From the NCBI RefSeq assembly GCF_016808095.1, contig NC_068970.1:40087630-40151629 (forward strand): DNA of 64,000 nucleotides, in the 5' to 3' direction. Made by a program: the position numbers and the translations under genes. Below are positions 49,546 to 61,100 of this stretch, piece by piece. This DNA is from Vigna angularis. Lineage: Eukaryota; Streptophyta; Magnoliopsida; Fabales; Fabaceae. The stretch's first letter is position 1; each line of letters begins with the position of its first letter. The notes beneath the pieces were generated by a model. That model ran no database searches and was not told the origin of the DNA. It was given only the letters and a program-made list of their open reading frames with translations.

Positions 49546-52500
49546 AGAGATTAATTACTTTATAACAGGAATCCAAACATATTTTTCATTTGGAATATCA
49601 AAATGTTTAATTCTACATTTGTTAGAAGTATGTCCCTTTTTCATGCAATAAAAATAACAAACATCATGCATCTTAGTTTTCACAAAGGTGCCTTTTTCAA
49701 TCCAAACTCTTCGAGTTCTCTTACTTTGTGGTTTCTTATGTTGATGCATGTTTTGTTTTTAAAATTACTTCTTTTAAAGTTAGTTTGAGCATGTGAAGTC
49801 GATTTGGTTGCTTTAACAAGCAAGTTTTAAAGTATATCAATGTCAAACATATAACTTTTGCAAGATAAACATTCAACAGGTTGTTCATTTACATTAGATT
49901 CAGACAATTTAGTTTCAAGATACTAACTTTATTTCTTAGTATGACTTCTTCATCTAATGCATTTTCATATTTAATTTTCAATTCCTTAAACTCATTTTTC
50001 AAATTTTTATGATCAGCATCCAATTTTTCAAATTCATTTAACAATTCAAGAAAAGCTTTTTGTAAATCAAATTCATCACTTGACTCAAAACTAGAATCAC
50101 TTACTTGACTTCATATATCAACAAAGTCTGCCATTAAACATAAGTTTGCTTCCTCATCTGATTCACTTGAGGTTGAAGAACTAGAAGCATTTTCTTCCCA
50201 AGCTATGTAAGCCTTCTTCTTCTTAGGAAATTTCTTTTCATTATTTTCTTCACTTCTTTTGTTTTTAGGCCAGTTAGTTTTTACATGTCCTCTTTCTCCA
50301 CATCCATACCACTTGATGCTTGATGGAGATTCTTGAGTTTCCTCTCTTTCTCCACGATGTTTATCATTTCCATTTGCTCTCATGAATTTGGAAAATTTCT
50401 TTATCATGAGGCTCACGTTTTCCTCATCATCAGAGTCATCATCCTCAGTTCTTCTTAAACACTTTCCTTTTAAAATTTCAGATTTGAAGGCTAAGGTCTT
50501 CCTCTTGCCTTGATTATCTTCTACAGTCAATCTGTTTAGCTCAAGCTCATGCTCACGAAGCTTTCCAAAGAGAACCGCCATTGACATTTAGGAGAGGTTT
50601 TGGGACTCCGAGATGGCAGTCACCTTTGGTTGCCAAGACATGTCCAATGATTTCAGAATTTGTACATTTAATTCATGAGTATCAAATGTCTTACCCAACC
50701 CGGTTAAGTGATTCACATTATGAATGAAGCGCTTTTAGACATCATGAATAGTTTCTCCAGGTTGCATTCTGAACATCTCGTACTCCTGGATGAGCGTGTT
50801 CTTCCTTGCGCATTTCACGTCATCAGTACCCTCACGTGTGACTCTAAGGACTTCCTACATCTCCTGTGTTGTCTTACAAACTGAAATTCTATAGAACTCA
50901 TCAAATACAACAGTAGATGAAATCATATTGCGAGCCTTAATATCAAATTGGGCTCTTCTATTTTCCTCAGCATTCCAGTTAAAATATGGTTTTTCTACTT
51001 CTACACCATCAACAATACTTTTTGGAATATAAGGACCATTTAGTACAGCTTCCCAGATGCCTCTATCAACAAACCCCATAAAAATTTCCATTCTGATTTT
51101 CCAGAAGGCATAGTTATCACCAGTAAAAAGTGGTGGTCTGTTGATGGAAGCACCCTCGGCATATACTTGATTTTGATGACCGGCCATTTTAAAAAAAAAC
51201 TGAAAGAATATCAAAGCAAGCTTTGATACCAATTGTTGGTTAGAACAACCGGTATCTTTGAGTCGCGCAGCGAAATAAACAATTACGGAAATCGTGTTCG
51301 GTCAAATTAAAAATGGTTTCGTTAATTTTCTTATAAGCTTTTTATCGAACAGTTCATGAGCAGAAAATATAAAGAGTGTAGGGAGTAGAAAAATCACACA
51401 AATGATTTTTCTCCCGGTTCGAATCAAAAGATTATATGCCAAGTCGTTAATAACTATGAATAGTGATTAACATTTTCACTAAAAGCAGTTTTACAGATTA
51501 CAATATAGTGAATGAAATAAGAATGATAAAACCTTCCTTCTACGAACGAACCGGAAGGAAACTTCCTTTGACAAACCAATCGGAAGCAAGTAGCGAACAC
51601 TTTCCTTCGACAGATGAACCAAAACAGTGCAACAAATATCTTCCTTCGACCAACGAACCGGAAGAAAACAACTCTGCCAACTTGAAGAGAATCGTCCCGA
51701 CCTTTGATACACAAAGCGCGAGCTTCTCCTATTCACAAGACTTGACAAGAGCAATGAACTAACACTTGAGAACTTCCTCATATCACATTGTATTCTCAAA
51801 TGACTTAGATGTTTCTAAAGTGTTTGGCAAGGGTATATATAGCCTAATGGTCCGAAACTGAAAAGACGCATTACAACTGCCAGTGATAATCGATTATTGT
51901 AAGTGATAATCGATTATATGCGAGACTTGGAACAATTAGGATATTAACTCTTCGATCGTTCGACTCTAGTTCTTCACCTTCTACCGCTTGGTTTAATTCG
52001 ACACATCCTCGTATTGTTCGATTCAACCCCTTATCACCTTTTGCCGTTCGGGTAGGTTCCTCACAACTTTCCAGCATTCGGTGCTAACTACTCGGTCTCG
52101 GTTATGCTTTCCACCGCTCGGCTCAATACTTGTAAACTTTCCAACTCTTAACATTTTCTTCTACAGTGTTAGTTGGACATAATTTTGTTCGGCTTGTGTT
52201 AGACATTGTTCGGTCTTCAACTGCTATGCGCCATTCAGCCTTTTAGTAGTGTTCATCCTTCAACTGTGTTCAACACCGTTCGGTCCTCAACTTATGTTCG
52301 GCCAATGTTAGTGATTGTTCGATATTCAACTGAGTTTCGCCAATGTTCAACTCCGTTCGATCCTAAACTATGTTATGCCCGTGTTCGGCCTTGAACTTCT
52401 ATACACCGCCCAGCCTTCAACTATTATATGTCGTTCGGTCTGTTAGGTGTGTTCGGCCATAAACAGTGTTCTACCTTAAGCTGTGTTTGGCCTTACTCTG

Positions 52501-52710
52501 ATTTTAGCCGTTCGGCTTGCATCTGCGTTCGGTCGTTGACTGATAGTGACCGTTCGGTCTTCATTTGCTTGTATGTCGTTGGGTCTGCATTTGCACTCTT
52601 GTTCTTTTTCTTCACTGATCATTATGCAAATATGCTTTTAAACTTGATGCGGAAAAAGTCTTCATATTCTTCACTTTGTAGCATCATCAAAATTATTAAC
52701 TTCAAAAACA
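49546..52710 (-). mobile_element. Ty1/copia element, gag only, with one long LTR (-)
   Basis: The LTR at 51234-52710 (1477 bp) reads TGTTGGTTAGAAC at the left and CAAAAACA at the right; on the minus strand it is the 5' LTR. Just inside it is GCTTTGATACCA (51219-51230), on the minus strand TGGTATCAAAGC, a copia primer-binding site. Gag follows and the element stops after the second zinc-knuckle region, with protease, integrase and RT missing and no 3' LTR. The LTR is rich in CGTTCGGTC/TTCGGCC-type words (51950-52590) and has two close TAATCGATTA palindromes (about 51886-51916). A truncated LTR of the same family lies at 57027. Confidence 0.72.
49555..51187 (-). pseudogene. Copia gag pseudogene (UBN2-type)
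   Basis: On the minus strand it starts MAGHQNQVYAEGASINRPP at 51187 and continues through FTGDNYAFWKIRMEIFM, the conserved copia Gag (UBN2/DUF4219) opening. After stops at about 50855 and 50700 it goes on with MSMAVLFGKLREHELELNRL to 50111. A zinc-knuckle-like WYGCGERGHVKTNW there has lost its first and last cysteines to tryptophan. A second knuckle-like stretch, YCMKKGHTSNKC, is followed by FDIPNEKYVWIPV (49555-49749). Several in-frame stops make it non-functional. Confidence 0.75.
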
Positions 52711-52727
52711 CCAATGCTCCTCATTGG

Positions 52728-53345
52728 TAATAGTTTTTTCAAGAAAGTCATATCATTTTGTGAGAAGCATAAAATTAATATTCCTAAGCTAACTACCTTG
52801 TATTTTCCAAGAAGAGGTCAAGCTTGAAAAAATATTGAAAACATTACAGTTGAAAATTATTATCGTATTAATTTGTTCATTGATACAATTGATACTTTGT
52901 TGCAGGAGCTTAAAAGTATATTGTGATAATATGGTGGAGTTACTTACTTTGCGTAAAACTTTAGATCTAAAAGGGCTTTACAAACCATTTAATATGCAGA
53001 AAATTTGTGAATCAACATTAAAGTTTTATTCTAATGATTTTACACAACTGGAAAAGTTGCATCTTAGAATACAAGCTCAACATAATGAACTTGATGTTCC
53101 ATTTTATTTGGAAATGCAAAATTTATCAACAATTTCTTAACCATGTCAAGAATTGGTAAAAACAAGAAAGTATTGGGCTTATTCCATGATTGACTGTTTA
53201 ATTCGATTGACATTAACTCTACTTATTTCAATTACTATAACTAAGAGATCTTTTTTAGCTATGAAGTGTTGACAAAAGAATATGGAAATCTTAGAGTAGT
53301 TTTGATTATGATGACTCATGGAGAAGTGTTGAAGATTTAAAGAAT
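52728..53345 (+). pseudogene. hAT transposase relic, copy 2
   Basis: Closely similar to 48300-48960 and in the same orientation. It has better preserved stretches: NITVENYYRINLFIDTIDTL (about 52844-52903), LDLKGLYKPFNMQKICESTL (about 52961-53020) and IRLTLTLLISITITKRSFLA. It keeps the C-terminal part of the hAT dimerisation domain but is cut by stops and ends against another LTR fragment at 53365. The paired copies lie on either side of the copia element. Confidence 0.7.
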
Positions 53346-53364
53346 GCTTAGATTGAAGAGTTAC

Positions 53365-53577
53365 TGATCGAGGTTGTACCCGAATGAAATTTATGTGCAA
53401 TCAAAGTGTTGTATACTAGGAGAATGACCCCTAGGTCGTCTCTCAAGGACCAAACGTGGTTCAAGCAATAAGTCAAACAAGTAATGGGGGGGGGGGGTTA
53501 TGTGGACAGTTGTTACTGAAATTAACAAAACAATGAACGTAGATTAAACACACATTAAAAGCAGTTCGACGTTAGTT
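53365..53577. mobile_element. Truncated LTR of the 25575-26887 family
   Basis: Starts TGATCGAGGTTGTACCCGA and follows the 25575 LTR through CCTAGGTCGTCTCTCAAGGA and a (G)10 tract (about 53486-53495). It then stops abruptly where copia sequence begins. Only the first roughly 210 bp remain. Confidence 0.7.
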
Positions 53578-54035
53578 TGGTTAATGGACATTAAAGATGA
53601 AGCAATGATATGACACTTCTTATTTGGACACCTTAACTTTAGAAGCTTGGCTGAGCTCTTAAGGAGAGAACTAGTACTCGGATTACCTAGTATAGAATTT
53701 GAGAAGAAATTTTGTGAAGAATGCGTGCTCAGAAAAAAGTCAAGAACAAAGTTTCCAAATTCGACCATGTACAAGGAAAAAGAGTAACTTGAACTAGTGC
53801 ACATCGACCTATCTAGACCTACTACTCCTAGCTCATTCAGTGGTAAAATTTATTTCATCTCATTTATAGATGATTTCTCTAGAAAAGACTGGGTGTAGTT
53901 TTTACAGGAGAAGTCGAAAGCACTAGGGGCATTTAAGATGTTCATATTGATGGTGGAAAAGGAAATTGGCAAGAAAAATTAAGCATTAAGATCTGATAGG
54001 AGAGGTGAATTCACATCAACAAAGTTTAAGGAAGT
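53578..54035 (+). pseudogene. Copia pre-integrase/integrase relic
   Basis: Translation with a few stops gives HLNFRSLAELLRRELVLGLP, then CEECVLRKKSRTKFP (the zinc-binding C..C of the pre-integrase domain), then LELVHIDLSRPTTPSSFSGK and YFISFIDDFSRKDWV. That last stretch contains the first catalytic Asp region (HIDL) and the next one (FIDDFSR). It closes with LRSDRRGEFTS, matching the LRSDRGGEF motif. Internal stops and the absence of the remaining pol show it is dead. Confidence 0.78.
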
Positions 54036-54951
54036 GACTAGCGTAGAAAAGACCTTTAACATCACCCTTTAGACGTCTGACCCCCAAATATCCAATGTAA
54101 AAAATGACCGGTGGCATTTATGTAAATAAAACAAATATTTAGACGTCGACTCCCCCCAAATTGGACGCAAAAACTATACGAAAAAGAAAAAAATATATTT
54201 TTTATTCCTTATAGACATCGGGGTATTGGGGAGTTGACGTCTATAGCCTATTTAGACATCGACCACCCATATCAGATGCCATATTGATCGGTCCAAAATC
54301 CACAAAGTTACTTTTTGACAACATTTAAATGTTCGATCCCGCCTCTCCAACGTCTATAGACTGTTTAAACGTCGGGCTCCCCTCCCCAAACGTGAAATGG
54401 CCTACGAAAAGTGACTTTTGCAGTGCCTATAGGCGTATGCTACTCAGCACCAACGTCTAAATTGGGTTTAGATGTCGGCCACTTCCATCCCAGACATCCA
54501 AATTGTGCGCCAAAATTAAGTTTTAAATCCTTTAAACATCGGATAGTCAGGGGATGAAACGTGTAAAGCCATTTTAGATGCCGGCTAGGGAGGTACCGAC
54601 GTCTAATGGTCTGCTATTACCAAATCTGCGAGCAAGGCAATAGTTAGGCGCACTCACTGTTCATCATCTTCCTTGCGTTTTCTCTCCACGGGCTACGATT
54701 TTAAGGTTTGTTTTCTCACTTTTGCACCGTTTAAAATTAATTTTACTCCGATTACATTACTATTTGATGAATTATCCTTCATTTGAATCGATTAAAATGT
54801 GTTTTCGTTGGGTTTTGGTGCAGTTTTGCTTGTGTTCTTGGGTGGCGTTCTTTGGGCGGCGATTTCTTGCATTTTGCACTCCTCCATTTCCCTCCACTAT
54901 GTTTTTAATCTGTTAAGAAGGTTTGCATTCTTGTTTAAAACTTTTTGTCTA

Positions 54952-55150
54952 TGCATGTTATTGGATTTTGGAATTGCATCTTATTGGCTTTTGGATATGC
55001 ATCTTATTGGCTTTTAGATTTGCATGTTATTGGCTTTTGGATATATGCATGTTATTGGCTTTTGGGTGTGCATGTTATTCCCTTTTGGATTTGCATGTTA
55101 TTGGCTTTTGGATAAGCATGTTGTTGGCTTTTGGGTATGCATGTGATTGT
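54952..55150 (+). repeat. Minisatellite, ~22-25 bp units
   Basis: About nine units of GCATGTTATTGGCTTTTGGAT with small variations lie between the subterminal region and the transposase relic. The frame across it reads CYWLLD/LLAFGYA repeatedly, an artefact of the repeat rather than a protein domain. Confidence 0.9.
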
Positions 55151-55249
55151 GTTGTTAGTTAGAACATGTGATAAAGTTTCTTATGTTATTATGATTGGCA
55201 TGTTATATTACAAGTATGAAATCATTGAGTGAAACTTAGTTTCCGCTTG

Positions 55250-55295
55250 AAATTTAACACAAACGATTAATCTTTTAATCGTTTGTGTTAAATTT
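55250..55295. repeat. Perfect 21 bp inverted repeat, 4-base loop
   Basis: Left arm 55250-55270 (AAATTTAACACAAACGATTA plus A), loop TCTT (55271-55274), right arm 55275-55295 exactly complementary. It could fold into a strong hairpin in DNA or RNA. It sits inside the CACTA element, 350 bp before the transposase relic. Confidence 0.95.
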
Positions 55296-55646
55296 TGAAT
55301 TGTCCGATTGAACATTTTTGAAAAATTATTTTTCATAATTTGCTATAACATGTACGTTGGAGTTTACGGATAAGATTGATAAAATTTTGGTTGATATTAT
55401 TTGTGCTGTTCTATGGATGCATATTTGATTGTGGTCATCCCTGACCACTCTCATTTTGTGTATTTCGAAGACCAACGCGAAATGTTGTCGAAATCTTATC
55501 AAATTTATTGTGTTAGACTTTTTTGCATGTGTCTTACCAAATTATGAAAAATATTTTTTTTTTGAATGGATAGGGCCTAACCTTGTGAGAGTTCAAAATT
55601 TGAGACTGGTGAAGTGTGTTACAAACATAGTATGGATCGAAACTAG

Positions 55647-57105
55647 ATGAGTGAACGTCGCATTAGTGAAGAATATGAAAAGGGTGTTTCAGAGTTCTTG
55701 CAATATGTTGAAAAAATGCAAAGTTTGTGAGTGGGACGTATTTTTGTCCTTGTGTTTGTTGTCTTAATCAAATACTACAAGACTTAGGCAATATGTGTGA
55801 CCATTTATTCATGTTCGGCATAATGAGAACTTATACCGTTTGGACTTGGCATGGAGAAGTACTGGACCAGCCTACCACGTCACGAGGAACGAATTATGTG
55901 GAAGAATGACTGAGTGATCATTTAGAGGACATGATACGTGATGTTGGTGAAGATAATTTTGGAAGAGCTAATTTGTATGATTCGCTTATAAATGATTTAG
56001 AGCAACTGTTGTACCCGAGATGCTCGAACTTTACACATCTCTCTGCAACTTTGAAGTTGTTTAGTTTAAAAGCAAGGAATGGATGGACCAACAAAAGTTT
56101 CACTGAGTTGTTAGAGTTGTTGAAGGAGATGCTTCCAGAAAATAATACTCTAGCTATTCGTAATTACAAGGCAAATAAAATTTTATGTCTAATGGGTCTC
56201 AAATATCAAAAGATACATGCTTGTCCTAATGATTTTGTTTTGTACATAAAAGAGTTTGCTTCACTAAAGTATTGTCCAACATGAGATATATCACAGTTTA
56301 AAAAGAAAGTTGACAGAAACACTGGTGATGAAAGTAATGATGATGCACCTGGTACGGTGATGTGGTATTTGCCTATAGTACCTATTTTTCTGTTAAAGAA
56401 GATGCAAAGAACCTTAAATGGCACGTTGCCGGAAGAAAGTGCCATCATCTTCTTTGACACCCAGTTGATTCACCACAATAGAAAAGATCATGAAACATTT
56501 CCAGATTTTGGTGCAGATCCAAGAAACTTAAGACTTGCCCTTGTAACTGATAATATGAATCCTTATGGAAACTTATGTAGCAAACACATGGCCAATTATG
56601 TTGATGATATACAATCTTTCTTTGTTGTGCATGAAAACAAAATATGTGATGTTGTCCATGATGATATCGGGTCCTAGACAACTTGGAAATGACATTGATG
56701 TTTACTTGAAACCTTCATTTGATGATTTGAAAATGTTCTGGGAAGAAGGGGTCGAAGTGTTCGATTCAGATGTTCAAGAAACTTTTCGTTTGCGTGCAAT
56801 GTGTTTTGCACTATAAATGATTTCCTAGCATATGGAAACTTGATGGGTTATAGTGTTAAAGGTCATTTTTCATGTCCCATTTTTGAAGAAAACACTAGTT
56901 ACCTTCAACTGAAGCATAGTCAAATGACGGTATATACAAGAAAATTCCTTCCTCGTAATCACCCTTACCGTAGATTTAAAAAAGCATTTAATGAAAGTGC
57001 TGAGGAAGAGGTTGTGTCTAGACCGTGTTGGAACAACCGGTACCGATTTTGCACAACGGAGTTAAAACATATTCAATTGTTAAGAGCGGAAAAGCGTGTT
57101 CGGTA
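55647..57105 (+). pseudogene. TNP2-like CACTA transposase pseudogene
   Basis: It starts ATGAGTGAACGTCGC (55647) with a transposase-associated domain (RRISEEYEKGV, then FCPCVCC for the zinc-binding part, then TYTVWTWHGE). Family signatures follow in order: NGWTNKSFTELLELLKEMLP (about 56075-56134), ANKILCLMGLKYQKIHACPN (about 56173-56232), VMWYLPIVPIF, FGADPRNLRLALVTDNMNPY, MMISGPRQLGNDIDVYLKP, FCTINDFLAYGNLMGYSVKG, and FLPRNHPYRRFKKAF (to about 56988). The order matches plant transposase family 2 (tnp2). Stops at about 55907, 56282 and 56675 and frameshifts at about 56680 and 56805 break it, and the C-terminus is gone. Confidence 0.88.
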
Positions 57106-57260
57106 CCCAAAATGGTTCCTTTAATTTTCTTGTAAAACTTTTAACGAATAGTTGATGTGCTAAAATTTTAGAGAGTGTAGGGAAGAGAAAAATCACACAA
57201 ATAATTTTTATCCTGGTTCGAATCAAAACATTCTATGTCCAGTCGTTAATCACTATACTT
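57027..57260 (-). mobile_element. LTR fragment of the 51234-52710 copia family
   Basis: Starts TGTTGGAACAACCGGTACC and follows the 51234 LTR through CGTGTTCGGT, AGAGTGTAGGGA and AAAAATCACACAAAT to GTCGTTAATCAC. It then diverges. It is in the same orientation as the better copy and truncates the CACTA transposase relic. Confidence 0.75.
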
Positions 57261-58144
57261 ATATTTGCTTCGTGTATTCAATTCTCACTGTACTTCAAAC
57301 ATATCCAAATCTTTAAACAGGTTATGAAAATATAGTATTGTAGATTACATTCGAGACACAGAAACATGTATATGATAGAAATATAGAAGCACTGTTCTCG
57401 GATGAACCAAAAACAGAAACTAATCCCCTTCATTGTTGAAGTTTAAGAAAGGAATAAGATCAATAGTTCTTTAGAAATTATGAAGTGATTTCTGAGGGCA
57501 AAGAGTCACAATTATAATGTTATTAGTTTTTAGTAAGTGAATTTAAACACAATTCAATTTCATAAAATCGAGTTGTACGTCACTTATATATTATAATATA
57601 ATTTTATTTTTAATCAATGTAAAATCTACATTACAATACTCTATTACAATAAGAGTCTAACAACGGTAGCATAATTGTCTCAAAAATCTTGACTGCTATA
57701 GAATCTGAAATGACTTTGATACTATTTTAGTAAGTAAGTTTATGTCTAACTCAATTTCATAAAATCTTGTAAGAAAGATTGACATGTTTATATATTATAA
57801 TCTTGCCTTATTCCTACTCAACATGGCATCTCTACATTACTAATGTATGGGAATCATATTTTTAATTTGAAATTACAATTATATATTTATTATGTTTTTA
57901 GATTTTTTATTATACTTGTACATATGTAGTCCACATTTATCATATCCTATATATGTTTTTAAGTGTCATATCATAACTGAAATGCTTGAGGGGGAGCATC
58001 AAGGCATGTCACTAAATAGTGCTGAAATATGCAATTCATACCTCTTTGCATGCCACATAAAGTTTCTGTTGCCGCTTCTGTCACCACATGATAGGGTTGG
58101 GGTCTATTCATAAGGTTTCTTATTACCTAAATTTGTACATGCAG
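57261..58144. other. Intergenic or intronic sequence before the first visible RSH exon
   Basis: 57530-57620 and 57725-57830 are two related segments with AATTCAATTTCATAAAATC and ACTTATATATTATAAT, a dispersed-repeat type often seen in plant genomes. 57892-58113 holds a 73-codon open frame without similarity to the RSH N-terminus. No exon, transit peptide or start codon for the following gene was found. Confidence 0.45.
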
Positions 58145-61100
58145 GTACAGTGACGCTGGATGGAGTAGATGTTACTGGTTTCCCAATATTTAACGATGCA
58201 AAGGTTTACTATCTGCATTGGGGTTGTATTGACTTATATGTTATCTCGTTACATCATTAAAACACCTTATGTGTGAAGGCAGGTACAGAAGGCTATAGCA
58301 TTTGCAAGAAAAGCACACCATGGACAAATGCGGAAGACTGGAGACCCTTATTTAACACATTGTATCCACACAGGAAGAATTTTGGCTGCATTGGTTCCAT
58401 CAAGTGGTAAACGAGTATGAACTCCAATGAACAGCTAGTACTAGTGACTAGATTTGTTATGGTATTTATTTTACTTTCTGGAAAACAAAGAATGGATTGG
58501 CTGACTTCCTTTCCTCCTCAATGCCCCTTCATCATCAACGTATACGGAGAACCCATACCATTATGGAACAACTAAATTGGCACATCCAACTGTAATTTGA
58601 TAAATTTGATCATGATGCCATCATCATTTAACCAAGCATATAATGACATTCTCATTAATTAGAACATATATGTTTTTTAATACACCATAAATTTCAATGA
58701 ACATGCTGTGGATGGTCTTCTTTTATGATGTTACAACAATTCTAAAGAAACATATTAGTGGAACACTAAAGTTGACGAAGTATTATTAATTACAATGATA
58801 CATATCAATATCATTTATCTTATTTATCCATAATTTTTAGTATTGATATTTAAACTATGGATAATGAATGATATAATTTTTTCTGGGGCTGCACATCTCA
58901 ATTTCTTGATTGTTTGAAAAGCTATTTGAAAATATTGATTTTCTTTTTATCAGATTTAGCCTATGATATCACTGAGACAGCTAAACTGAATCTTTACTAC
59001 TTTTGAACTGCATTAACATTTATGTTACTGTTATCGTTTGCATTTTTTCAGCTTAATGCAGTGCAGGTTGAAAACATGTTTCTATTCAATTGTTCCTTTG
59101 TTTGAGATAGTAATACTCTATTTCAGGCTGTTGACACTGTCGTGGCTGGGATTTTACATGATGTGGTTGACGACACTAGCCAAAGTCTTCAGGACATTCA
59201 GGCAGAGTTTGGGGATGATGTGGTCAAGTTGGTAGCTAGTGTTTCAAGGTTAAGCTATATTAATCAGGTACCATAAAGAATGTCTTTTTTAATTGTTTTG
59301 TATCTTGAAGAAGGTGGAAGGCACATAATAGTTATCTTGCTAGATTTTAGAATTCAATTTACACAACTTGATTGAAATATAGATATAGAAGTCTTCTTAT
59401 GCGTTCATCTGACAAACTGATTCTAAAGCTTTTGGCTTGTATTGGTCTTGGACATGGTATTAATGTCTCTATCAGCTGCTCCATTTTTCGTAATAGAAAC
59501 AAATTTCATTGCAAGTTACTATGAAACTGTAAACCATTTTCAATGCACCTAATATCTCAAGTTTTTAGAAATCTTAATCTCTAACACCTATCTCATAACT
59601 AATGCAGATGTATGGTCTAATACCGAAAGAGTTTAGTGGCATATTCTTCTATTTCATTGTATTTGTGGATTAGAAGCTCAATTCTCCTAACAAATCTGGA
59701 GACTGTTTCTGTTTTCCTTTATTACCATAAGGAATAACTGCATTATCTTTTGCAGCTATTACGCAGACATAGGAGGGTAAGTGTAAACCAGGGTGTGCTT
59801 GGCCAAGGAGAGGTACATAATCTGCCTTTGACGTGTGCATCAATTAGCCCCTGAGACTTTCAAGTTTACTTTGGTATCATGTTAATCATCAATATCAAAA
59901 TATGCTGAAAACAATGGATGCCTGAGATGGTTTTTAAACAATACAAGGATTAATTGTGAAGAGAAAAATGTATCATATCATCATCTTTCTTTGTAATATA
60001 TATTTAATACTTATTCCTATACAAGCTTGAGGTTGGCCAATTTTGTGCATAATCCGTTTCACTTTACAAAACTAAGCTTCCAAAATACAGGCCAATAAAA
60101 CAATCTTTTGTATCTATCAATGTAATGCATTTGGTAGTTGGTCTAGACAATACTGAAACTATATGCATTCTGAAATTTGTAAAACGTGGTAGTGGGTGGT
60201 GGAATTAGCAGCATACTTTTCTGATATGTTACATTCAAAATCTGTTAGGCAAGTAATTTACGAGTAATGCTTTTGGGAATGGTTGATGATCCACGTGTTG
60301 TGCTCATCAAGCTTGCAGATCGCCTTCACAACATGAGAACAATGTACTTACTCTGGGCATCTTAACTTCTTTTCTTTTATACTCAATTATTGTTGGTCTT
60401 TTTTATTTTCCCTTTTCTGGCCCTTTATTTCAGATCTATTATTATTTGAAGATGAAATAAAATTTATTTTAGTACTATAGCCTTCTCAATTCTTCATGCT
60501 TTTTAGTAGTGAGTTTTTACTTCCCTGATAGTAGTTGTCTTCAACCAGCAAACTTAAGCCACATGGGGCCTTTTGACTTTTTTTGCTAAAAGGATTATAA
60601 GTTATGTTTCATAGGTCATTTTTATTGTGTGACACTATCTCTCTTTTCAGTCATGCTCTACCATTGCAAAAAGCTCAAGCTGTTGCTGAGGAGACCTTAA
60701 TCATTTGGTGTTCACTTGCTTCAAGATTGGGACTGTGGGCCTTGAAAGCTGAACTGGAAGATTTATGCTTTGCTGTTCTACAGGTCTTCTATTAGTAAAT
60801 ACGTTTCTTTTGCTTTGAGAGTGCTCAATTATATTAATGTAATGTTGTAGACACACACATGAGTGAGGAACAGCTTTTACCTTATAAACCAGTTTTATAT
60901 GATTAAATTGAACCCAAACTCAAGTTTTAAGGTAAACAACAAAATATTAGCATTATCAAGACTAGCTCCCTATTATAATTTATTGACATTGGCATGCCTA
61001 TGTTTGTATTTGTTCCTCGATACCAGCCTCAAATATTTCAAAAGATGCGAGCTGATCTGGCTTCCATGTGGAGTCCTACTAGCAGAACAGGAAACCTGAG

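Larger units (their letters stand above)
54036..57024 (+). mobile_element. Decayed CACTA (En/Spm-like) DNA transposon, right end missing
   Basis: 54036-54640 has many AGACGTC/GACGTCTA-type motifs in both orientations, which fits the subterminal repeats of CACTA elements. A possible left end reads GACTAGCGTAGAAAAGACC near 54038. A TNP2-like transposase relic follows at 55647-57020. The element is cut off at about 57024, where an LTR fragment begins. No right inverted repeat was found. Confidence 0.6.

Noticed and set aside
49603..49788. Plus-strand open frame over the zinc-knuckle region
   Set aside because: Shadow of the minus-strand copia gag relic, which has recognisable motifs.
54799..55162. 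Repetitive CYWLLD/LLAFG open frames
   Set aside because: They are produced by the roughly 23-bp minisatellite, with no family resemblance and no conservation of one frame.
57892..58113. Open frame as the missing first RSH exon
   Set aside because: No transit-peptide character or similarity, stops before the acceptor, and no donor that joins in the right phase.
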